In this document: piece by piece, positions 1-4,828 of the stretch | Numbering within the stretch: position 1 is the first letter of the stretch | Layout: every line of letters starts with the position of its first letter | Assembly (NCBI GenBank): GCA_029567025.1 | Contig: JAKQLT010000212.1 | Coordinates: 1-9,574, forward strand | Length of the DNA stretch: 9,574 nt | Origin: Candidatus Omnitrophota bacterium | GTDB lineage: Bacteria > Omnitrophota > Gorgyraeia > Zapsychrales > Zapsychraceae | Direction of reading: 5' to 3' | Position numbers and translations under genes: made by a program | Notes under the pieces: model-generated | Databases searched by the model: none | Seen by the model: only the letters and a program-made list of their open reading frames with translations | What the model was told of the DNA's origin: nothing

Positions 1-366
1 AAAGGCGCAGGGCTACGAACACATATTTTAGTAGGCGTAGGATCCTGTTTGATTGTGTTGACTTCCCTATACCTTTTTGATATATACAATAACGTTACAA
101 GAATCGATCCCACGCGCATGATCGCAGGAATTATTACAGGCATTGGTTTTTTATGCGCAGGAACCATTATTCGATCTGGCGAATCCGTCATTGGCCTCAC
201 AACCGCGGCAACAGTTTGGATTGTTTCATGCGTTGGTATTTCCGTCGGATGCGGTCATTATTTCGCGGCCATTATGACAACATTAATCGTATTTATTGTC
301 CTGGTAGGGATGCGAACTGTTGATAAACATCTGCATCAAAACAAAAAAAAAGGGTTTGCAGAATAA
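1..366 (+). CDS. MgtC/SapB family membrane protein, 3' part
   Basis: The reading frame is open from the first base, so the 5' end lies outside the window; 121 residues are visible. They match the MgtC/SapB pattern: an RTH motif before a hydrophobic helix (about residues 8-26), a DPTR segment leading into a Gly-rich helix with GIGFLCAGTI (40-57), then GLTTAATVW and two more hydrophobic stretches (66-84 and 86-105). The family comprises inner-membrane proteins linked to magnesium-limited growth and, in some pathogens, to ATP synthase control; the role here is unknown. The protein stops soon after the last helix with a short Lys-rich tail, so it lacks the C-terminal ACT-like domain of longer MgtC proteins. 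A TTG at 49 is an internal codon and not a credible start. The bactofilin gene begins 22 nt downstream, so the two may be cotranscribed. Confidence 0.9.
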   Translation, partial: KGAGLRTHILVGVGSCLIVLTSLYLFDIYNNVTRIDPTRMIAGIITGIGFLCAGTIIRSGESVIGLTTAATVWIVSCVGISVGCGHYFAAIMTTLIVFIVLVGMRTVDKHLHQNKKKGFAE

Positions 367-388
367 AAAATTTTAAGGAGGAAATCCT

Positions 389-916
389 ATGGCGCTACGA
401 CCAAAACCCAATGTAAAACAACAAGAACGTGAAAATGAAAAAATTATTGAGATTAACGCTAAAATGCAGGGGTCCATGGTCTTTACCGACCCTGTCAATT
501 TAAAAATCAATGGCGAATTTAATGGAACATTAGAAACTCGAGGGACATTAACTATCGGAAACACGGCTTCTGTCGAAGCTAATATCAATGGAGACAGCAT
601 TATCGTGGCAGGAAAAGTCAAAGGGGATATTGTCGCTAAAAAAATGCTTGTCCTCATGCCCACAGCGGTTTTACGAGGCAACATTTCTTCTCCGAAGCTT
701 AATATCGTTGAAGGCGCTTTATTTCAAGGAAACTGCCAAATGCCTGAAGAAAATAACCTTTTAGATATTGACGAAGTCTCGAAATATCTCGAGATTGATA
801 TCCATGAAATAGAAAAAATGGCGAATTCAGGAGAAATTCCTGGCAAAAAAGAAAATAACACATGGAAATTTGAACGTGCTCAAATTGATCATTGGGCATC
901 CTCACAAGCGAATTAA
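389..916 (+). CDS. Bactofilin fused to a C-terminal excisionase-type HTH domain
   Basis: The protein has 175 residues. Residues about 28-118 form a bactofilin (polymer-forming cytoskeletal, DUF583) beta-helix, seen as repeating short strands with Gly turns (KINGEFNGTLETRGTLTIG, then INGDSIIVAGKVKGDIVAKK). Bactofilins self-assemble into nucleotide-free filaments, often at the membrane. Residues about 123-171 look like an excisionase/MerR-type HTH of the HTH_17 kind: LLDIDEVSKYLEI, then a second helix, SGEIPGKK, and a WKFERAQIDHW wing. Ordinary bactofilins end with the beta-helix and a short tail, so this is a fusion. The start is set by AAGGAGG at 375-381, seven nt before the ATG. The next gene, 8 nt downstream, encodes another HTH of the same type with a membrane anchor. 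The domain calls are firm; DNA binding and filament formation are inferred. Confidence 0.9.
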   Translation: MALRPKPNVKQQERENEKIIEINAKMQGSMVFTDPVNLKINGEFNGTLETRGTLTIGNTASVEANINGDSIIVAGKVKGDIVAKKMLVLMPTAVLRGNISSPKLNIVEGALFQGNCQMPEENNLLDIDEVSKYLEIDIHEIEKMANSGEIPGKKENNTWKFERAQIDHWASSQAN

Positions 917-924
917 AAATCCTT

Positions 925-1227
925 ATGTCGACATCTCAATTTATTTCTGTCCGTGAGACAGCGCAAATCTTAGGCGTGACCGAAAAAAAAGTGATGGACC
1001 TCATTGAAGAAAGAAAACTGCAGGCGTATCGTATCGCCAACAAATTCCTTCGCTTAAAGAAAAGCGAAGTTTTAGCGATTCGTAATACCGGCGATATTGT
1101 CAAAGAAAATATTCCGCACCCTTATACCCCGGCGGATCGTATTAAAGATTTCTTTTATTTCAATGATTTCTATCTGTTGTCTGGAATTTTAATTATCATT
1201 CTTCTTTATATTATTTTATTTACCTAA
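925..1227 (+). CDS. Small HTH protein with a C-terminal membrane anchor
   Basis: The protein has 100 residues. Residues about 5-53 resemble an excisionase/HTH_17 DNA-binding domain: FISVRETAQILGVTEKKV, a recognition-type helix, KLQAYRIANKFLRLKKSEV. Residues about 81-99 are a strongly hydrophobic helix at the extreme C terminus, preceded by DRIKD, so the HTH should face the cytoplasm in a tail-anchored arrangement. I chose the ATG at 925, 8 nt after the bactofilin stop. A TTG at 892 would add 11 residues overlapping the upstream gene and fits the domain less well. There is no clear Shine-Dalgarno, so translation is probably coupled to the upstream gene. The HTH is of the same type as the one fused to the bactofilin, suggesting a common origin or paired function. 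I know of no named family for this architecture; the role is unknown. Confidence 0.82.
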   Translation: MSTSQFISVRETAQILGVTEKKVMDLIEERKLQAYRIANKFLRLKKSEVLAIRNTGDIVKENIPHPYTPADRIKDFFYFNDFYLLSGILIIILLYIILFT

Positions 1228-1279
1228 TCCTAAAGAATTAAATGTCATCGATCATCGCCAAGAAAGGACCTATCCTTCT

Positions 1280-1531
1280 ATGAATTGTCCTAATAAAACA
1301 AAAAATTTGGACTTATGTAACTGCTCGTATCCTGGATGTCCCCGTCACGGATTATGTTGTGAATGTCTGCATTATCATAGACAAAAAGGCGCGCTTCCCG
1401 CTTGTTATTTTCCAACAGAGGAAGAAAAGGCCTATAACCGCTCTATTGAATATTTCATTGACGTTTATAACAAAAAGAAAAATAGCCCTGACGGCGAGAT
1501 CAAAAAAACAGTTTCAAAGAAAATTCTGTAG
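1280..1531 (+). CDS. Small Cys-rich protein, DUF6485-like
   Basis: The protein has 83 residues. Eight cysteines lie in the first half (C3, C13, C15, C20, C26, C27, C29, C42), together with histidines at 23, 31 and 33. The spacing looks like a metal-binding fold, probably zinc or an Fe-S cluster. The pattern NCPN....L..C.C.Y..C, followed by CCEC..YHR....LPACYFP and a NRSIEYFI segment, matches small DUF6485-type proteins of anaerobic bacteria as I remember them. Function is not established. The C terminus is Lys-rich and probably disordered. AAAGGA at 1263-1268 precedes the ATG at a rather long 11 nt. The gene sits between the HTH gene and a tRNA with its own promoter; no terminator hairpin is visible after it. 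Confidence 0.8.
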   Translation: MNCPNKTKNLDLCNCSYPGCPRHGLCCECLHYHRQKGALPACYFPTEEEKAYNRSIEYFIDVYNKKKNSPDGEIKKTVSKKIL

Positions 1532-1547
1532 AAATTAAAAAAAACTA

Positions 1548-1556
1548 TGTTATAAT
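1548..1556 (+). promoter_or_regulatory. Extended -10 promoter of the tRNA gene
   Basis: TGTTATAAT is a perfect consensus -10 hexamer (1551-1556) with the extended TGn element. It lies 12 nt before the tRNA 5' end, so transcription would start just inside a very short leader. The expected -35 region, around 1525-1533, is poor, which is typical of extended -10 promoters. The assignment rests on sequence alone. Confidence 0.7.
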
Positions 1557-1568
1557 TTCGTTTCTTGT

Positions 1569-1645
1569 GGCGAGGTAGCTCAGCTGGTTAGAGCATGCGG
1601 CTCATACCCGCAGTGTCGACGGTTCGAGTCCGTCCCTCGCTACCA
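1569..1645 (+). tRNA. tRNA-Met (anticodon CAU), probably the elongator
   Basis: A complete 77-nt cloverleaf with encoded CCA (1643-1645) can be folded by hand. The acceptor stem is 1569-1575 with 1635-1641, and its first pair is G-U. The D stem is 1578-1581 with 1591-1594. The anticodon stem is 1596-1600 with 1608-1612, enclosing the loop CTCATAC with CAT at 1603-1605. The T stem is 1618-1622 with 1630-1634, around TTCGAGT. CAU can be elongator Met, initiator Met or the lysidine-modified Ile2 tRNA. The 11-24 pair is C-G and the anticodon stem lacks three consecutive G-C pairs in the initiator orientation, which argues against the initiator. C38 and the overall look resemble Bacillus-type elongator Met tRNA more than Ile2, so elongator Met is preferred. 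The downstream gene starts 15 nt after CCA. Confidence 0.93.
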
Positions 1646-1660
1646 CTTATTTATCTTTCC

Positions 1661-1855
1661 ATGTCCAAAAAACCAAAAATAATTGTCTGGAATAAAAAAA
1701 CACAAAAAATAGGTCATTCGAAGTTCCTCAAACCGCGGCGGTCTGAAAAATCACTCGAAGAAAAGGAGAATATCGGCCTCCATCCCAATGACAAATTAAT
1801 CCTTTTTGCAAAAAGATTTGATGCCGCAATCCGCAACGCGGCTAAAAAAAATTAA
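1661..1855 (+). CDS. Small basic hypothetical protein next to the tRNA
   Basis: The protein has 64 residues, about a third of them Lys or Arg, and no Cys. A short hydrophobic start (KIIVW) is followed by a basic stretch (residues 12-31), an acidic SLEEKEN patch, HPNDKLILFAKRFD and an AIRNAAKKN end that may be helical. I do not recognise a family. The ATG at 1661 is the only sensible start; the frame also stays open upstream, but that part reads through the tRNA and is not coding. No Shine-Dalgarno is visible in the 15 nt between the tRNA CCA and the ATG. The gene would be transcribed from the tRNA promoter and released by tRNA 3' processing with a very short leader. A basic RNA- or ribosome-associated role is possible but speculative. 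Confidence 0.5.
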   Translation: MSKKPKIIVWNKKTQKIGHSKFLKPRRSEKSLEEKENIGLHPNDKLILFAKRFDAAIRNAAKKN

Positions 1856-1876
1856 AAATGTTCTTTGTTTTTAAGC

Positions 1877-1910
1877 TTGTTTTCTTACGCGTATCCCATT
1901 AAAATATGAT
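1877..1910 (+). promoter_or_regulatory. Candidate sigma70 promoter for the 1953 operon
   Basis: TTGTTT (1877-1882) is separated by 17 nt from TAAAAT (1900-1905), and a second -10-like hexamer, TATGAT, lies at 1905-1910. Either would drive the gene starting at 1953 from a short leader. The matches are partial and the region is AT-rich, so chance is a real alternative. Confidence 0.35.
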
Positions 1911-1952
1911 TTCGATTAAACCCCTTAACCAACGAACAGGAGAAAAATACTT

Positions 1953-2333
1953 ATGCTAAGCCCCAAAAATCTACTCATCTTTGGAGCTGTTTTATTATTT
2001 GTAGGAATTTGTTTGCCTTTTTTTCTTATCGCCAGCCGCGGATTAGGGCAAGCCTCAACCGTAAGCGTCAAGAAAAGAAAAGAAGCCAGAACGCTTAGAC
2101 AAAACATAACCGACATCCTCTGGAGCAGCATTATTATCTTCATTATTTTACCGCTTATCATATCCACTTTATATCATTTCATTAAACATGTTTTTTGGGG
2201 AGCTATGCCTTTTAATGATTTTACAAAAGATTTAGGCGTTTATAGCTATCAACCCGTTATGGCTTTTTATAAAGAAATGTTTGCTCAACTCCAAATGATA
2301 ATCACGCAACAAAAGACAACACCTCAACCATAG
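1953..2333 (+). CDS. Two-TM membrane protein of unknown function
   Basis: The protein has 126 residues. Hydrophobic helices at about 6-28 and 54-79 are joined by a basic segment (VKKRKEARTLRQN), so both termini probably face the periplasm and the basic loop the cytoplasm. The C-terminal part, about 80-126, is amphipathic with several aromatic residues and ends in a Gln/Thr/Pro tail. I recognise no family. AGGAGA at 1938-1943 sits 9 nt before the ATG, a good ribosome site. The next gene starts 10 nt after the stop, so it is probably cotranscribed with the nuclease-fold gene and tilS. The secreted neighbour might be a partner on the outer face of the membrane, but this is only a guess from adjacency. 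Confidence 0.75.
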   Translation: MLSPKNLLIFGAVLLFVGICLPFFLIASRGLGQASTVSVKKRKEARTLRQNITDILWSSIIIFIILPLIISTLYHFIKHVFWGAMPFNDFTKDLGVYSYQPVMAFYKEMFAQLQMIITQQKTTPQP

Positions 2334-2343
2334 AAAGAACACT

Positions 2344-2892
2344 ATGAAAACTGTTTTAAAAATCTTATGCCTATTTTTTATTTTTACCGCTTCTTCTTGG
2401 GGGCAAACGAAGATTGATTTCTTATTAAGTTTAGACAATAAAAAATATGAAAACGTTGTTGTGGATGAAGTTTTAAGCGCGGATATGATTCGCATTATTG
2501 TGGATGGGGGAAATGAACGCATAAAACTTATTGGGTTAAAAGCGCCTGCGCCTCCTAAAAGAAAAGCAGTGGAAAGGGACCAAAATGGCTTTATTATTGA
2601 AAAAAAGCCATCCCCCGAAACACCTATCGAAGAGCGCGCTTTTTATTATGCCCAGAAACTATTAGATAAAAAAACTGTCCGCCTTGAATTCGACGCTGAA
2701 TTAAGAGACGACGAGGGGAGGAAGTTAGCGTACGTCTTTTTAACGGACTCCGGCCTTTTGGTAAACGCGGAAATTCTTCGAGAAGGATTTGCCTTTTTGA
2801 GTCTAAGTCCATCGAATAATAAATACGCCGAAGAACTCCGACAGGCTTACAAAGAAGCCCGAAAATCCTTACGCGGCCTTCATGGCGAATAA
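2344..2892 (+). CDS. Secreted SNase-fold protein with substituted active site
   Basis: The protein has 182 residues. Residues 1-20 are a typical Sec signal peptide (basic start, hydrophobic core, SSWG before the likely cut) with no lipobox. The mature part follows the staphylococcal nuclease (thermonuclease, OB-fold) plan: VDEVLSADMIRIIV, a KLIGLKAP segment, then DDEGRKLAYVFLTDSGLLVNAEILREGFA. Aligned by eye to staphylococcal nuclease, D47 and R126 match Asp21 and Arg87, but Arg35 is Lys61, Asp40 is Lys66, Thr41 is Ala67 and Glu43 is Ala69. Loss of the general-base Glu and a calcium-binding Asp suggests no classical nuclease activity. About 25 extra residues (70-95, Lys/Pro/Glu-rich) follow the altered motif. 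The start is the ATG at 2344 with only a weak AGAAAGA upstream. A binding role for the OB fold is an alternative. Confidence 0.8.
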   Translation: MKTVLKILCLFFIFTASSWGQTKIDFLLSLDNKKYENVVVDEVLSADMIRIIVDGGNERIKLIGLKAPAPPKRKAVERDQNGFIIEKKPSPETPIEERAFYYAQKLLDKKTVRLEFDAELRDDEGRKLAYVFLTDSGLLVNAEILREGFAFLSLSPSNNKYAEELRQAYKEARKSLRGLHGE

Positions 2893-2909
2893 CTTTTTAT
2901 TTTCTCGTT

Positions 2910-3896
2910 ATGACTCTCATTGAACAAGTCGCTCATTATTCTAAAAGTCATGATCTTATCCGCCCCAAAGATATCATCCTTATCGGAGTTTCAGGCGGAG
3001 CAGATTCAGTCGCACTTTTATATATTTTATACGCACTTAAATATTCTTTAGGCCTTTCGCTTTATATCGCACATTTTAATCACGCGTTACGCAAAAATTC
3101 CTATCAAGACGCTTTATTCGTCAAAAAACTCGCTCAAAAACTTCATCTTCCCTTTTATATGAAAACATGGCAAAGAAAAAAAGCCATTCGGGGGTCAATC
3201 GAAGACAATGCACGCCAACAGCGGCAAAAATTCTTAATGACGATCGCAAAAAAAGTAGGGGCACAGAAAATCGCTTTAGCGCATCATAAAGATGACATGG
3301 CGGAAACAGTCCTGATGCGTATTTTACGCGGAACCGGATTGCAAGGACTGCAAGGGATTTTACCCAAAAAAGAACTTTATGGATTCACATTTATCCGTCC
3401 TTTGCTAAATACCAGCCGTCAAGATATTGAACACTTCCTTAAAAACAATAATCTTATTTTTCGCACAGATCCCACTAATAAAAAAACAGACTTTTTCCGC
3501 AATAAAATCCGTCTAAAATTATTACCTCTTTTAAAAAAAACTTATAGTCCTAACATTAAAGAGCTTCTTATAGGGTTAGCAGAAACAGCATCTATTGATT
3601 ATGATTATCTTCAATCTTGCGCTAAAACCTGTTTTCAAAAAGTCGCCAAAATTTCTTCTTCAAAAAAAGAAATTCGCTTAAATTTAAAAAAGCTTCAAAA
3701 GATGCCTGACGCGATTTTGCGAATGGTCATCAGAGAATCTCTTAGTACGCTTAAAAAAGACGGCTATTCTTTAGATTTAAAACATCTTAAAGAAATTCTT
3801 GATCTTTATTATCATCGCCCATTAAATGCTATCGTCCATCTGCCGCAAGGGCTCAAAGGATATAAAAAGAAAACGGAATTGATTTTTTCCTATTAA
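2910..3896 (+). CDS. tilS: tRNA(Ile)-lysidine synthase
   Basis: TilS uses ATP and lysine to convert C34 of the CAU-anticodon Ile2 tRNA to lysidine, switching decoding from AUG to AUA in the cytoplasm. The protein has 328 residues. The PP-loop SGGADS is at residues 28-33, followed by IAHFNHALRKNS, the HHKDDMAETVLMRILRGTG block with conserved His and Asp residues, and RPLL..SR..IEHFL. The C-terminal part (about 210-328) resembles a short substrate-binding domain, so this is the compact TilS type, nearer the Aquifex length than the roughly 430 residues of E. coli. The ATG is 17 nt after the upstream stop with no Shine-Dalgarno, consistent with an internal operon gene. The nearby CAU tRNA looks like elongator Met, which TilS must avoid; the Ile2 substrate is not in this window. 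Confidence 0.95.
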   Translation: MTLIEQVAHYSKSHDLIRPKDIILIGVSGGADSVALLYILYALKYSLGLSLYIAHFNHALRKNSYQDALFVKKLAQKLHLPFYMKTWQRKKAIRGSIEDNARQQRQKFLMTIAKKVGAQKIALAHHKDDMAETVLMRILRGTGLQGLQGILPKKELYGFTFIRPLLNTSRQDIEHFLKNNNLIFRTDPTNKKTDFFRNKIRLKLLPLLKKTYSPNIKELLIGLAETASIDYDYLQSCAKTCFQKVAKISSSKKEIRLNLKKLQKMPDAILRMVIRESLSTLKKDGYSLDLKHLKEILDLYYHRPLNAIVHLPQGLKGYKKKTELIFSY

Positions 3897-3907
3897 AAAT
3901 GTATAAA
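3879..3907 (+). promoter_or_regulatory. Candidate promoter of the glycosyltransferase gene
   Basis: TTGATT (3879-3884), a 17-nt spacer and TATAAA (3902-3907) overlap the end of tilS and lie about 65 nt before the proposed start of the glycosyltransferase. Spacing is optimal and the hexamers match consensus at 4 and 5 positions. The stretch is AT-rich, so confidence is modest. Confidence 0.45.
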
Positions 3908-3960
3908 GGATTTAGATATAAATATATTATGATTTTGTCATATTACGAAAAAATAAAAAA

Positions 3961-3966
3961 GGGAGG
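3961..3966 (+). promoter_or_regulatory. Ribosome site that points to an AUU start
   Basis: GGGAGG lies 5 nt before ATT (3972-3974) and 23 nt before the first in-frame ATG (3990). The distance fits initiation at ATT and is too long for the ATG. The frame has a stop at 3954-3956 and no ATG, GTG or TTG between that stop and 3990. Confidence 0.65.
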
Positions 3967-3971
3967 CCGCT

Positions 3972-4673
3972 ATTAAACTAAGTATTATCATGCCCGCTTA
4001 TAATGAAGAACAAACAATCACAAAGATTACCGAAAAATGTCTCTCGCAAAAAATAAATGGCATTGACAGTATTGAAATTTTAATGATTGACGATTGTTCC
4101 AAAGATCAAACCTTAACCGTTATGAGGCAATTAGAAAAGAAATATCCTCAAATCAAAGTCCTGAGCCACGAACAAAATCAAGGGAAAGGGGCGGCTATCC
4201 GTACAGCGCTTCGTCATATCTCCGGCGACATTTGTCTGATTCAAGACGCGGATCTCGAATATGATCCGGCAGATTATCCTTATTTATTAGAACCTATTGT
4301 TCAAGGACGTGCTGATTGTGTTTATGGCTCGCGCTTTGTCGGAACACAGGCAAAACGCGTATTATTTTTTTGGCATTCAGTAGGCAATAAATTTCTAACA
4401 CTCTTAAGCAATATGCTGACCAACATCAATCTCACGGATATGGAAACATGTTACAAAGCGTTTCGTTCTGACATTCTAAAATCTATCACGATTGAAAGCG
4501 ATGATTTCCGATTTGAACCCGAAGTCACAATCAAAATCGCCAAAAAACGTTGCCGTATTTTTGAAGTTGGGATTAGTTATTCCGGCCATACTTACGCAGA
4601 AGGAAAAAAGATTAACTGGGTCGATGGCATAAAAGCGATTTGGGCCATGTTCCGCTTTAGTCTTTGGGCGTAA
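3972..4673 (+). CDS. GT2 glycosyltransferase, DPM1-like, probable AUU start
   Basis: The protein has 233 residues from the proposed AUU start. It has a GT-A fold: KLSIIMPAYNEE (2-13), DDCSKDQT (40-47), GKGAAIRTAL, QDADLEYDP with the metal-binding D-A-D at 92-94, and YGSRF. This is the type of dolichyl/polyprenyl-phosphate mannosyl- or glucosyltransferase that transfers a sugar from a nucleotide sugar to a lipid phosphate. There is no C-terminal membrane domain, so it should be soluble or peripheral. From the ATG at 3990 the protein would lack KLSII, the first strand of the nucleotide fold, which nearly all relatives keep. It sits between tilS and ftsH, where Firmicutes often carry hpt, and has a candidate promoter of its own. 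Sugar and acceptor cannot be told from sequence. Family confidence is high, start confidence moderate. Confidence 0.87.
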   Translation: MKLSIIMPAYNEEQTITKITEKCLSQKINGIDSIEILMIDDCSKDQTLTVMRQLEKKYPQIKVLSHEQNQGKGAAIRTALRHISGDICLIQDADLEYDPADYPYLLEPIVQGRADCVYGSRFVGTQAKRVLFFWHSVGNKFLTLLSNMLTNINLTDMETCYKAFRSDILKSITIESDDFRFEPEVTIKIAKKRCRIFEVGISYSGHTYAEGKKINWVDGIKAIWAMFRFSLWA

Positions 4674-4707
4674 TTTTTTAAAATCTTTATTTTTCTTTTC
4701 CCTAAAA

Positions 4708-4740
4708 TTTATTCTTATAAAAAACTTCTTCAAGAATAAA
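4708..4740 (+). repeat. AT-rich inverted repeat after the glycosyltransferase
   Basis: TTTATTCTT (4708-4716) and AAGAATAAA (4732-4740) are perfect 9-bp inverted arms around a 15-nt loop. Only one pair is G-C and no T-run follows, so it is a poor intrinsic terminator. It may be a chance product of AT-rich DNA. Confidence 0.3.
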
Positions 4741-4748
4741 ACTTTGGG

Positions 4749-4776
4749 TTGAATTAATTAAAACTTCCGCTATAAT
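4749..4776 (+). promoter_or_regulatory. Sigma70-type promoter of the ftsH operon
   Basis: TTGAAT (4749-4754), a 16-nt spacer and a perfect TATAAT (4771-4776) lie about 50 nt before the ftsH start. Transcription would begin near 4783 and give a leader of about 45 nt containing AGGAGA (4818-4823), five nt before the ATG at 4829. No heat-shock or riboswitch element is evident in the leader. Confidence 0.68.
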
Positions 4777-4828
4777 CTATTCGCTTTGTAAAATAAATTA
4801 ATATTATTCTTATTATTAGGAGATATGT

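Noticed and set aside
892..924. TTG start for the membrane-anchored HTH gene
   Set aside because: It overlaps the bactofilin end, has no ribosome site, and adds residues outside the HTH domain; ATG at 925 fits better.
1569..1645. Initiator tRNA or the Ile2 substrate of TilS
   Set aside because: The C11-G24 pair and the lack of the three initiator G-C pairs argue against the initiator; C38 and the overall form favour elongator Met over Ile2, though Ile2 is not fully excluded.
1595..1660. Open frame running through the tRNA into the small gene at 1661
   Set aside because: The first 66 bases lie in the tRNA and its 3' flank; the ATG at 1595 is in the tRNA D stem/anticodon region, so 1661 is the real start candidate.
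4708..4740. Intrinsic terminator between the glycosyltransferase and ftsH
   Set aside because: The 9-bp stem has one G-C pair and no T-run follows; listed only as a weak inverted repeat.
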